Positions 8,866 to 17,234 of a stretch of DNA of 64,000 nt are shown here, one piece after another. Positions within the stretch are counted from its first letter, which is position 1; the number at the start of each line of letters is the position of its first letter. The notes beneath the pieces are model-generated. The model saw nothing but the letters and a program-made list of their open reading frames with translations, did no database searches and had not been told where the DNA came from. The translations under genes were made by a program, and so were the position numbers. Origin of the DNA: Bacillota bacterium (GTDB taxonomy: Bacteria > Bacillota > UBA4882 > UBA8346); assembly GCA_023417475.1 (NCBI GenBank), contig JAEZFP010000059.1, forward strand, positions 62,001-126,000. Reading direction: 5' to 3'.

Positions 8866-9651
8866 ATGGAACAAGCGGAAATTGGCATATTTGGTGGTTC
8901 CGGTTTCTATTCTTTATTAGAACAAGTGAAAGAGGTGGCGGTACACACTCCGTACGGTTCGCCTAGCGATAAAATTGCCATTGCCGAAATTGCCGGACGT
9001 AAGGTGGCTTTTCTGCCGCGTCATGGCAAAAGTCATCAACTCCCGCCCCATATGATCAATTATCGCGCCAATCTTTGGGCGATGCGCGAGTTGGGAGTCT
9101 CCCGGATCATTGGCCCTTGCGCGGCCGGAAGCCTGCAGGCGCATATCAAGCCGGGCGATTTTGTGGTAATTGATCAATTTGTTCATCGGACCTGGGGACG
9201 GAAAGACACTTTTTTTGACGGACCGATTACTACGCATATGGGGGCTGCGGAACCCTACTGCTCCGAAATGCGTCAAGTCGCCATTGATTCGGCGAAAAAG
9301 TTGGGGATCAACGTCCATGAGCAAGGAACGGTTGTAGTCATTCAAGGACCGCGGTTTTCAACCAAGGCTGAAAGTCGCGAGTTCAGTAAAAACGGTTGGG
9401 AAGTTATTAATATGACCCAATATCCCGAAGGCTGGCTCGCCCGGGAGTTGGGACTCTGCTATGTCAATATCGCGTTGATAACCGATTATGACGTTGGGTT
9501 GGAGGGCCATCCCGAGGTAAAACCCGTCACCCACGAGGATGTTTTAAAGGTCTTCACCGACAATAATGAACGGTTGCGGAATCTTCTTTTTAAAATGGTG
9601 GAATCAATTCCCCCCGCCAAACGTTGTGAATGTAAAAGTGATCTTTTTTAA
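8866..9651 (+). CDS. mtnP: S-methyl-5'-thioadenosine phosphorylase / purine nucleoside phosphorylase
   Basis: Cleaves methylthioadenosine (or a related purine nucleoside) with phosphate in salvage. Family motifs: GIFGGSGFYSL near the N-terminus, FLPRHGKSHQLPPHMINYRAN, VVIQGPRFSTKAESR and MTQYPEGWLARELGLCY. The ATG at 8866 follows GGAGGGGG; the protein is 261 residues. galE follows in the same direction after 15 bases. MtnP and PNP-II subfamilies cannot be separated with certainty by eye. Confidence 0.9.
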   Translation: MEQAEIGIFGGSGFYSLLEQVKEVAVHTPYGSPSDKIAIAEIAGRKVAFLPRHGKSHQLPPHMINYRANLWAMRELGVSRIIGPCAAGSLQAHIKPGDFVVIDQFVHRTWGRKDTFFDGPITTHMGAAEPYCSEMRQVAIDSAKKLGINVHEQGTVVVIQGPRFSTKAESREFSKNGWEVINMTQYPEGWLARELGLCYVNIALITDYDVGLEGHPEVKPVTHEDVLKVFTDNNERLRNLLFKMVESIPPAKRCECKSDLF

Positions 9652-9666
9652 GGAGGCCTGCAACTG

Positions 9667-10656
9667 ATGAAGATATTATTGACGGGTGGGGCCGGATATA
9701 TTGGCAGCCATATTGGACTAAGCTTATTGCGCCAAGGACATCAGATCGTCACGGTGGATAATCTGAGTAAAGGGCATCGGGAAGCAGTCCAAGGCGGCGG
9801 CTTTTATCAAGTCGATCTTGCCGATCACGACCGCTTAGCCGATGTTTTTCAGCAAGAAAAGGTTGACGGAGTGATTCATTTGGCGGCAGCAAGTTTGGTC
9901 GGTGAATCGGTTCAAAAACCCGGCAAGTATTTTCGGAACAATCTGGCCAACGGCTTAACCTTATTGGAAACGATGCTGGATTCCGGGGTCAAGTTTATTG
10001 TTTTTTCCTCTACGGCGGCAGTATACGGCGAACCGGAAGGGGTCCCGATTGCCGAAGACCATGCCAAACAACCAACCAATCCTTATGGTGTTTCCAAACT
10101 TTATTTTGAAGGAATCATGGATTGGTTTGAAAAGGCGCACGGGTTAAAATATGTTTCATTACGGTATTTTAATGCCGCCGGCGCCGATCCTACGGGAGTT
10201 ATCGGCGAGGATCACGCTCCCGAATCGCATTTAATCCCGATTATTATGCAAGTCCCGTTAGGGAAACGTTCGACCATTGAGATCTTTGGCAGCGACTATC
10301 CAACCCCGGACGGGACGTGTATTCGCGACTATATCCATGTCACCGATTTGGCTCAAGCCCATATTTTAGCACTTAAACATCTTTTGGCCGAAGGCGAATC
10401 GAAAATTTATAACCTTGGGAATCAAACCGGTTTTTCCAATCTGGAAGTGCTCCGGACCATCGAGGATGTGGTGGGGAAGGCAATTCCCTATCAATTTGGA
10501 CCCCGTCGCGGAGGCGATCCGGCACGTTTGGTGGCTGCTTCAACCCGAATTAAACAAGAGTTGGGTTGGCAACCGGAATTTCCGGAACTACGGCAAATCG
10601 TCGAGTCGGCTTGGAACTGGCATCATAATCATCCGGCGGGATATCAAAATTTTTAA
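9667..10656 (+). CDS. galE: UDP-glucose 4-epimerase
   Basis: Interconverts UDP-glucose and UDP-galactose, feeding cell-surface polysaccharides. The Rossmann motif GGAGYIGSH is at residues 7-15, the catalytic YGVSK motif follows, and NPYGVSKLYFE and RYFNAAGADP are typical of GalE. The length (329) is normal. The start follows AAGGAGG overlapping the mtnP stop. Confidence 0.94.
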   Translation: MKILLTGGAGYIGSHIGLSLLRQGHQIVTVDNLSKGHREAVQGGGFYQVDLADHDRLADVFQQEKVDGVIHLAAASLVGESVQKPGKYFRNNLANGLTLLETMLDSGVKFIVFSSTAAVYGEPEGVPIAEDHAKQPTNPYGVSKLYFEGIMDWFEKAHGLKYVSLRYFNAAGADPTGVIGEDHAPESHLIPIIMQVPLGKRSTIEIFGSDYPTPDGTCIRDYIHVTDLAQAHILALKHLLAEGESKIYNLGNQTGFSNLEVLRTIEDVVGKAIPYQFGPRRGGDPARLVAASTRIKQELGWQPEFPELRQIVESAWNWHHNHPAGYQNF

Positions 10657-10672
10657 TTTTCATACTGAAGAG

Positions 10673-10692
10673 ACCGGCTTTGCCGGTTTTTT
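10673..10692 (+). terminator. Short terminator after galE
   Basis: ACCGGC pairs with GCCGGT around a 3-base loop, followed by six Ts. Confidence 0.65.
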
Positions 10693-10902
10693 GATGGGAT
10701 TGCGGAAGAAGTTCTTTATTTACAGAAGAAAAAACTGTAATATTTAAGTATGTGTCGCTAACAAGTTGCTTTTGGTTTTGGATATAATACCCATATCAAA
10801 CGTAATTTAAGTCAAATCGCTTATTGATAGATGATTCATTGCGCTTTTAGGGATTAAAAGCGTTTTGAGAACTTAACACACTGCTAAACTTGTGAGGTAT
10901 GG

Positions 10903-11559
10903 ATGGAAAAACTTTATCATCTTTTGAGCTACTGGATGGAACCGGCTACACTCGCTCACTATAGTGAATATCTGCTTCTTTTTGTTTTTGTGTATAGTTT
11001 TTTAGAAGTAGTTTTTCCACCGGTACCCGGTGACGCCTTGCTTGTTTTAAGTGGCTCCATTGCCGGAATTGTGAATATGAATCCCATTTGGGTCGTTGGA
11101 TGCGCGGTTCTCGGCAGCACGCTCGGTTCCGCGCTGCTATTTGATTTTGGTTACCGTATGGAACATCGCTTGCTGCATTCACCCCGTTTTTCGTGGCTGA
11201 TTGATTCCAAAGGTTTCGCTAAAGTGGAAAACTGGTTTAAACGATTTGGCTATCTGACACTGCTAGTCAGCCGCTTCATTCCGGTTATCCGTTCCGGTGT
11301 TATTTTGGCGGCTGGGATGGTTAACCTGGACCGTAAAAAATCGATAATTGCCGTATCGATCAGTTTGACTCTCTGGACCTCGATGTTGATTTTCGGAGGA
11401 CGAACTGTCGGCCGGAACTGGGGAAAGATCGTCGACTTATGGTATTCTCCGGTCCGGGGGGTATTTATCGGAGTCGTTATTATCTTTGTGCTATATATTG
11501 TAATTACTAAGCTTTGGAATTGGTTCCGTAATCGCAAACAGAGGACGGATCATGAGTAA
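10903..11559 (+). CDS. DedA family membrane protein
   Basis: A multi-pass inner-membrane protein of the DedA/VTT family, which includes polyprenyl-phosphate and phospholipid flippases. The family signature is visible: FLEVVFPPVPGDALLVLSG, then FGYLTLLVSRFIPVIRS with its conserved F-x3-R-F-x-P-x-x-R pattern. It has about five hydrophobic segments in 218 residues. The gene overlaps radA by 8 bases, so it probably shares a transcript with radA-disA. A TATAAT box lies at 10783 without a clear -35. Confidence 0.9.
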   Translation: MEKLYHLLSYWMEPATLAHYSEYLLLFVFVYSFLEVVFPPVPGDALLVLSGSIAGIVNMNPIWVVGCAVLGSTLGSALLFDFGYRMEHRLLHSPRFSWLIDSKGFAKVENWFKRFGYLTLLVSRFIPVIRSGVILAAGMVNLDRKKSIIAVSISLTLWTSMLIFGGRTVGRNWGKIVDLWYSPVRGVFIGVVIIFVLYIVITKLWNWFRNRKQRTDHE

Positions 11560-12934
11560 GAAGAATCGATCGGTTTTTCTCTGCGCGCATTGCGGCCATC
11601 AAGAACCAAAATGGGTCGGCCGTTGCCCCGCTTGCCAGGAATGGGGCTCCATGGAGGAAGAGTTGCCCCAGCTTGAACCAATCCCGGAATTTAACGGTCT
11701 GGGAAGCATGCAAGAACCGCAGATCCTAAACGAAGTCCCGATTGATGATTCAATCCGGATCAAAACGGAGATCGGTGAGTTTGACCGCTTGATCGGCGGA
11801 GGGTTAGTCTCCGGTTCCGTAGTTTTGTTGGTGGGCGATCCGGGTATCGGCAAAAGCACTTTAAGTCTGTTGGTAGCCGGTAATGTGGCCGCTCGCGGTA
11901 AAGTTCTTTATGTGAGCGGCGAGGAGTCGGCGGCGCAAACGAAGATCCGAGCGAACCGGCTAGGTAAATTCCCCGATACCCTCTATGTATTATCGGAAAC
12001 TGATTTGGACCGGGTTCAGCAGCATATTGTCCAGCTCAATCCGGTACTGGTGGTGATCGACTCGATCCAATCGACGTTTGTCCGCACTTCCCGTTCCACT
12101 CCGGGCTCCCCGTCCCAGATTAAAGAATGTACGATTCAATTGATCAAATTGGCCAAAGCATCGAATATTCCGGTCGTTCTGATTGGGCAGGTTACGAAAG
12201 AGTCGGAGCTTGCCGGCCCCCGGGTACTGGAGCATTTGGTTGATTCGGTCGTATATTTGGAAGGAAATCGTAGCCAGAGTTTAAGAGTTGCCAGGGTTGT
12301 CAAGAATAGATTTGGATCAACCCAGGAAGTGGCTTTGTTTGAAATGACCGGTCAAGGCCTAACGGAAGTGGCCAATCCGTCGGAATATTTGTTGGAGAAT
12401 CGCAGCCGGTTAATGGCCGGATCGGTGATTGTCGCTTCCGCCCAGGGCAGTCGTCCGATCTTTACCGAAATCCAAACGTTGGTGACTGAGACTGCGGAAG
12501 GAATACCGCCCCGACAGATTGCGATCGGAGTTGATCGCAACCGTCTCATGTTGGTGTCAGCGGTTTTACAACGTTGGGTCGGCGAGCGACTGGGCAATAA
12601 AAATATCTTTGTTTCCACAGCGGGAGGCATTGAATCGGATGACCCCGCGTTGGATTTGGGAATTGCCGCCTCATTGCTTTCATCAATTCGTGGGATAACC
12701 TTCAGTGCGAAAGCGGTTTTTGTCGGTGAACTTGCTCTCTCGGGGGAAATCCGGGCCACCCCGGAAATTATCAAATTGATTAACGAAGGTCGGCGGTTGG
12801 GTTTTGAAGATTGCGTATTGGCAAAGCAAACAATGAAACGGATGGAACCGCCTGCGGGGATCCGTTTTCATGCGATCGAACATATTCGCCAACTGGTTCA
12901 GGTGATCCCTGAAATAACGGTTGGAAAAGGTTAG
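11552..12934 (+). CDS. radA: DNA repair protein RadA/Sms
   Basis: A DnaB-like motor that promotes branch migration in recombination. The N-terminal zinc finger (CAHC and CPAC) is followed by a RecA-like ATPase with Walker A GDPGIGKST, the RadA-specific KNRFG motif and a C-terminal Lon-protease-like domain (GGIESDDPALDLGIAASLLSS). It is 460 residues, the standard length. disA follows 12 bases later, the conserved Firmicute pairing in which RadA and DisA interact at stalled forks. Confidence 0.96.
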   Translation: MSKKNRSVFLCAHCGHQEPKWVGRCPACQEWGSMEEELPQLEPIPEFNGLGSMQEPQILNEVPIDDSIRIKTEIGEFDRLIGGGLVSGSVVLLVGDPGIGKSTLSLLVAGNVAARGKVLYVSGEESAAQTKIRANRLGKFPDTLYVLSETDLDRVQQHIVQLNPVLVVIDSIQSTFVRTSRSTPGSPSQIKECTIQLIKLAKASNIPVVLIGQVTKESELAGPRVLEHLVDSVVYLEGNRSQSLRVARVVKNRFGSTQEVALFEMTGQGLTEVANPSEYLLENRSRLMAGSVIVASAQGSRPIFTEIQTLVTETAEGIPPRQIAIGVDRNRLMLVSAVLQRWVGERLGNKNIFVSTAGGIESDDPALDLGIAASLLSSIRGITFSAKAVFVGELALSGEIRATPEIIKLINEGRRLGFEDCVLAKQTMKRMEPPAGIRFHAIEHIRQLVQVIPEITVGKG

Positions 12935-12946
12935 GAGGGTTTCGGA

Positions 12947-14020
12947 TTGGGCCAGGAGGATCAAAGGTATATGGAGATGGCGAAAGTTCTTAAAATGCTT
13001 GCGCCGGGAACGACACTCTATGAAGGACTGGAAAATATTCTACGGGCCCGTACGGGAGCGCTGATTGTGGTCTCCGACTCGGAAGCGGTTATGAAATTGG
13101 TGGACGGCGGGTTTCGGATCAATTCCGAACTTCAACCTTCAACCCTGTATGAACTGGCGAAGATGGACGGGGCGATTGTGCTTTCGTCCGACGCTAGGAA
13201 GATACTGGTAGCCAACGCTCATTTGACGCCGGACTATCTAATTCCGACCACCGAGACCGGAACCCGTCACCGGACCGGTGAACGGATGGCTATTCAAACC
13301 GGCGAGTTGGTAATTGCCATATCGCAACGGCGCAATGTCATAACGTTGTACAAAGGCAGTCAACGGTATGTGATCCGGGATATCGGCACAATTCTCGCCA
13401 AGGCCAACCAAGCGCTGCAAACCTTGCAGAAGTATAAAAGCGTTTTGGAACAATCCCTATCCAATCTTTCAGCTTTGGAGTTTGAGAACCTGGTGACTTT
13501 GTCGGATGTCTGTACGGTGGTTCAGCGAGCCGAGATGGTGGGGCGGATTGCCGAGGAGATCCAACGTTACATTGTCGAGCTCGGGACCGAAGGCCGTTTA
13601 GTCAGTATGCAGTTGGATGAGTTGATGATTGACGTTCAGGACGAAGGGCATTTGGTTGTGCGCGATTATCTAAAAAACGAAACGATGGGGACGGAAAGTT
13701 TCTTTAAGGAACTCTCCTCGTGGGATGACGATGATTTGCTGGAATTAAACTCTATCTCCCGAATCTTAGGCTATCCCAATGGAACCAGCCTTGACCTTTC
13801 TTTAACGACGCGCGGGTTTCGAATTTTGGGACGAATACCCCGTCTGCCTTTCCCGGTCATTGAGAACCTGGTGAAGACTTTCGGAATCCTCCCCAAAATT
13901 TTGGAAGCTTCCACCGAGGAACTGGATGATGTGGAAGGAATCGGTGAAGTCCGGGCGCGAACCATTAAGGATGGATTGCGGCGGCTGCGCGAACAGATTT
14001 TGCTGGATCGCCATTATTGA
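12947..14020 (+). CDS. disA: DNA integrity scanning protein DisA, diadenylate cyclase
   Basis: Makes cyclic di-AMP while scanning DNA; it delays sporulation when the DNA is damaged. The DAC domain has DGAIVLSSDARKI and GTRHRTGERMA (DGA and RHR motifs). The C-terminus has helix-hairpin-helix motifs (LDDVEGIGEVRARTIKDGL). The TTG at 12947 lies 8 bases after GGAGG; an ATG at 12971 behind AGGAGG is also possible. It is 357 residues. It fits the spore-forming background. Confidence 0.95.
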   Translation: MGQEDQRYMEMAKVLKMLAPGTTLYEGLENILRARTGALIVVSDSEAVMKLVDGGFRINSELQPSTLYELAKMDGAIVLSSDARKILVANAHLTPDYLIPTTETGTRHRTGERMAIQTGELVIAISQRRNVITLYKGSQRYVIRDIGTILAKANQALQTLQKYKSVLEQSLSNLSALEFENLVTLSDVCTVVQRAEMVGRIAEEIQRYIVELGTEGRLVSMQLDELMIDVQDEGHLVVRDYLKNETMGTESFFKELSSWDDDDLLELNSISRILGYPNGTSLDLSLTTRGFRILGRIPRLPFPVIENLVKTFGILPKILEASTEELDDVEGIGEVRARTIKDGLRRLREQILLDRHY

Positions 14021-14042
14021 CTGAAACGACTGGAAATATTCA

Positions 14043-14069
14043 AACACCCAAGCTAAAGGGTGTTTTTTT
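14043..14069 (+). terminator. Terminator after radA-disA
   Basis: AACACCC pairs with GGGTGTT around an 8-base loop, followed by a T-run. Confidence 0.85.
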
Positions 14070-14154
14070 ATTGGTTGAACTGGAATGCGCCGAACGGCGA
14101 ATGGGTGAAAATGGATATTTGCAAAGCTAAAAACTGAAAAACCTTAAAAAAGCA

Positions 14155-14183
14155 TTGACAATAAAAATAAAAACTGATAAAAT
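14155..14183 (+). promoter_or_regulatory. carD promoter P1 (sigma-A type)
   Basis: TTGACA at 14155-14160, a 17-base spacer, TAAAAT at 14178-14183. This is close to consensus. Confidence 0.8.
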
Positions 14184-14190
14184 AATTAAC

Positions 14191-14219
14191 TTGACTATAA
14201 AATGGAAATGTTGTATGAT
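14191..14219 (+). promoter_or_regulatory. carD promoter P2 (sigma-A type)
   Basis: TTGACT at 14191-14196, a 17-base spacer, TATGAT at 14214-14219. It is a second promoter 36 bases downstream of P1; its transcript would start just before the ribosome site. Confidence 0.75.
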
Positions 14220-14245
14220 AAATAAGGAAAATGGGGAGGTTGAGA

Positions 14246-14722
14246 ATGTTTAATATCGGCGATAAAGTGGTCTACCCAATGCACGGAGCGGGAATTATTG
14301 AAGATATTGAAGAACGCGAAATCTCCGGAGAACGTTATCAATATTATATTATTAAGTTGCCGATGGGCGAGATGAAGGCGATGGTTCCACTCCATAAAGT
14401 CAATGAAGTTGGCTTACGTCAAATCATTGACGAAACGGAAGTCGCGAAAGTATTCGAAGTTTTGCAGGACAAAACCACTACAATGCCGATCAACTGGAAT
14501 CATCGTTACCGTGCGAATCTTGAGAAGATCAAGAGCGGCAGTATCTACGAAGTGGCGGAAGTTGTCCGGAACCTGGTGCTTCGCGACCGGGAAAAAGGGC
14601 TATCGACCGGGGAAAAGAAGATGTTGGAGAATGCCCGGCGGATTTTATTGAGCGAGTTGGTGCTCGCGAAAAATGTCACCGAAATCATGATGACTGAGAT
14701 AATTGACAATTTTTTGGCATAA
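14246..14722 (+). CDS. CarD/CdnL family RNA polymerase-binding regulator
   Basis: Binds RNA polymerase beta subunit and stabilises open complexes at many promoters. The N-terminal RNAP-interaction (Tudor-like) domain starts MFNIGDKVVYPMHGAGIIEDIE; an all-helical DNA-binding domain follows. The ATG at 14246 follows GGGGAGG; an ATG at 14231 lies within that ribosome site and is less likely. The protein is 158 residues. Two near-consensus tandem promoters suggest high, constant expression. Confidence 0.93.
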   Translation: MFNIGDKVVYPMHGAGIIEDIEEREISGERYQYYIIKLPMGEMKAMVPLHKVNEVGLRQIIDETEVAKVFEVLQDKTTTMPINWNHRYRANLEKIKSGSIYEVAEVVRNLVLRDREKGLSTGEKKMLENARRILLSELVLAKNVTEIMMTEIIDNFLA

Positions 14723-14752
14723 TTTTTTAATTTAAAAAAATTTTACTAACAA

Positions 14753-14779
14753 ACGCAAGCATTGTTGCTTGTGTTTTTT
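14753..14779 (+). terminator. Terminator after carD
   Basis: ACGCAAGCA pairs with TGCTTGTGT (one G-T pair) around a TTGT loop, followed by Ts. Confidence 0.8.
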
Positions 14780-14865
14780 ATTTTTGCGGATAAAGATCCA
14801 AATCCTGGTCAATACTAAGTCTAGATAAGAATATGCGAGCAAGCAAAGAAAAGGTGGTGAAATTG

Positions 14866-15909
14866 ATGGTGCGTTTGGCCTGGATTATTGGTGGCGGTCT
14901 ATCCGGATGGTTGGTCGCCGGTGTAAGCAATCCTGGCGCGCTCTGGTCACAACAGGTTGGAATCTCCGTCATGGGGATGGTGGTTGGTTATTTGGCAGGA
15001 CTGCGTTGGAACCAGGTGATGGAGTTTTTGTTTCGGAAAAAGAGCGGGTTTGATCTTGTTATTAAAAGTATCAGTTTGCTTTGTGGATTGGGGGTTGCGG
15101 CGCTCCTGACCACGGTCTTGAGACCGGTCATTGATTTGTTTCCGTTGAACGGGCGTTTATTGGTGACTTTTTGGATGATCTGTATCACCGTAGGAATTAT
15201 TATGACCATCACGGCGTTAAAGTCCAAAGATCTGGTGGCATTATTATTCAATCCGGCGGCTCCGGCCGCCCCCAAATCAAATAACGCCAAAAATCAGTTT
15301 AAAGTGCTTGATACCAGCGCAATCATTGACGGACGGATTGCCGATTTGTGTAAAACCGGTTTTTTGGAAGGGGTGCTGATCATCCCGACCTTTGTGCTGT
15401 CGGAACTGCAGAAGATCGCTGATTCGGCGGATCCGTTGCGGCGCAACCGGGGACGGCGCGGACTTGATATTCTAAATAAGATCCAAAAGGAAAATTTAGT
15501 GGCAGTGCGGATCTTTGACCGGGATTACGACAACTTGGCAGAGGTTGACACCAAATTGTTGCGATTGTCCAAAGAGCTGGAGGCCAAGGTGGTCACCAAC
15601 GATTACAATCTTAATAAAGTGGCTGAGTTGTATGGTGTGCATGTTTTAAATATCAATGACCTTTCGAACGCCATCAAACCGGTGGTTATTCCCGGGGAAG
15701 AGATGGTAGTGCATGTCCTGCGGGACGGCAAAGAGCATGGACAGGGTATCGGATATCTTGAAGACGGCACCATGATTGTGGTTGAAGGGGGCAAAAGTTA
15801 TATCGGATTAGATATTGAAATTCTCGTTACCAGCATTTTGCAGACCTCGGCGGGGCGGATGATCTTCGCCAAGCCCAAAGAGTATATGGTATCACGTGTG
15901 ACTTCGTAG
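14866..15909 (+). CDS. PIN and TRAM domain membrane protein (YacL-like)
   Basis: The N-terminal third has about four hydrophobic segments. A PIN nuclease domain follows (VLDTSAIIDGRIADL with the first acidic residues, then TNDYNLNKVA), and the C-terminus is a TRAM domain (GYLEDGTMIVVEGG). This is the YacL layout, conserved in Firmicutes upstream of ispD-ispF as here. The RNA target is not known. I chose the ATG at 14866 behind AAGGTGGTGA; an in-frame ATG lies at 14833. Confidence 0.9.
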   Translation: MVRLAWIIGGGLSGWLVAGVSNPGALWSQQVGISVMGMVVGYLAGLRWNQVMEFLFRKKSGFDLVIKSISLLCGLGVAALLTTVLRPVIDLFPLNGRLLVTFWMICITVGIIMTITALKSKDLVALLFNPAAPAAPKSNNAKNQFKVLDTSAIIDGRIADLCKTGFLEGVLIIPTFVLSELQKIADSADPLRRNRGRRGLDILNKIQKENLVAVRIFDRDYDNLAEVDTKLLRLSKELEAKVVTNDYNLNKVAELYGVHVLNINDLSNAIKPVVIPGEEMVVHVLRDGKEHGQGIGYLEDGTMIVVEGGKSYIGLDIEILVTSILQTSAGRMIFAKPKEYMVSRVTS

Positions 15910-15937
15910 TGCTCCCAAGTGGAGCGCTTTTTTTTTT
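15908..15937 (+). terminator. Terminator overlapping the stop codon of the PIN/TRAM gene
   Basis: AGTGCTCC pairs with GGAGCGCT around a 5-base loop, followed by ten Ts. The stem begins inside the TAG stop codon. Confidence 0.88.
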
Positions 15938-16033
15938 ATGAAATCCGCGGCAATGAGCGTGACGTGAACATTTTTCATGAAATTGGCAGGATATTTCGTT
16001 TTGAACTGGAAATCAATTGAGGGTGATATGTAA

Positions 16034-16774
16034 ATGAAACTACCTGTCGTGGCTGCAGTGGTGCCCGCTGCCGGAATGGGCCGGCGGATGGGTTCCGCTT
16101 TGAATAAGATTCGCTTATCATTACTGGGGGAACCGGTCATCACCCATACGCTCCGGGTGTTGACATCCCTCCCGGAGTTGGGACCGATCGTTTTGGCCAT
16201 CAATCCGTCGGAGCGAGAGTATTTTTGCGAATATCTTAAGGAACAATGGCCGCATGAGAAACGGATCGATTTGATCGCCGGCGGCAAGGAAAGACAAGAC
16301 TCCGTTTACCAAGGTTTACGTTATTTAAAAAATTGTCCGGGTTGGCCGGACGCCGGAGCGCGTTTGGTGGTGATCCACGATGCCGCGCGGGCGTTGTTGA
16401 CTCAAGAACTTTTACTTAAAGCCATTGCCACCGGTTGGGAATATGGCGCGGTTGGCGTGGCAGTCCCGGTCAAAGACACAATCAAACAGGTCGATCCGTC
16501 CGGTTTTGTCGTTGCGACCCCGGAGCGTTCGACCTTATGGGCGATTCAAACCCCGCAAGTTTTTGATTATGAATTGATTCTTAAATGTTATGAACGGTTA
16601 ATGCCCACGGGAAGATTTTTCTCGGATGACTGCGGGATGGCCGAGGCTTGTGGGGAAAGTGTGAAGCTGGTGCCCGGTTCCTATGAAAATTTTAAAATCA
16701 CCACTCCCGAAGATATGATTTTGGCAGAGGAGATAATAAGGAGGCGGACAGATGCGAATCGGTCAGGGTTTTGA
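16034..16774 (+). CDS. ispD: 2-C-methyl-D-erythritol 4-phosphate cytidylyltransferase
   Basis: Third enzyme of the non-mevalonate isoprenoid pathway; transfers CMP to methylerythritol phosphate. The nucleotide-binding motif VVPAAGMGRRMGS is near the N-terminus, followed by GGKERQDSVYQGL, VIHDAARAL and WAIQTPQVFDYE. It is 246 residues. It overlaps ispF by 23 bases, so the two are translationally linked. Confidence 0.95.
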   Translation: MKLPVVAAVVPAAGMGRRMGSALNKIRLSLLGEPVITHTLRVLTSLPELGPIVLAINPSEREYFCEYLKEQWPHEKRIDLIAGGKERQDSVYQGLRYLKNCPGWPDAGARLVVIHDAARALLTQELLLKAIATGWEYGAVGVAVPVKDTIKQVDPSGFVVATPERSTLWAIQTPQVFDYELILKCYERLMPTGRFFSDDCGMAEACGESVKLVPGSYENFKITTPEDMILAEEIIRRRTDANRSGF

Positions 16775-17228
16775 CGTTCATCAACTGGAGGCCGGCCGGC
16801 GGATGATCTTAGGCGGCGTCGCTGTTCCCTATGAATTGGGGTTGTTGGGACATTCCGATGCCGATGTGTTAATTCATGCGATCATCGATGCGTTGCTCGG
16901 CGCGATTGGCGCCGGGGATATCGGGGGACATTTCCCCGACAATGACCCCACCTATGCCGGGGCTGACAGCGCAAAGTTGCTGGAGCATGTGATGAAATTA
17001 GTTTGTGACGCCGGATATGGATTGGTCAACATTGATGCCACGATCATCGCCCAACGCCCGAAATTGGCGGGGTTCATCCCGCAGATGCGGGAACGGTTGG
17101 CTGAAGTTTGCGGGGTGACTGCGGCTGAGGTGAATGTCAAAGCGACCACAACCGAAAAATTGGGGTTTACCGGACGCGGCGAGGGAATCGCCGCTCTGGC
17201 GGTAGCATTGGTGGAAAAGAGGCCGTAA
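16752..17228 (+). CDS. ispF: 2-C-methyl-D-erythritol 2,4-cyclodiphosphate synthase
   Basis: Forms the cyclodiphosphate in the non-mevalonate isoprenoid pathway. The metal-binding DVHQ and HSDADVLIHAIIDALLGA motifs and KATTTEKLGFTGR are all present. It is 158 residues, full length. The ATG lies inside the end of ispD with an AAGGAGG site (in ispD codons). Confidence 0.96.
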   Translation: MRIGQGFDVHQLEAGRRMILGGVAVPYELGLLGHSDADVLIHAIIDALLGAIGAGDIGGHFPDNDPTYAGADSAKLLEHVMKLVCDAGYGLVNIDATIIAQRPKLAGFIPQMRERLAEVCGVTAAEVNVKATTTEKLGFTGRGEGIAALAVALVEKRP

Positions 17229-17234
17229 TCCAAA

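Noticed and set aside
10783..10788. TATAAT as the dedA promoter
   Set aside because: No acceptable -35 at 16-18 bases; too weak to list as a promoter.
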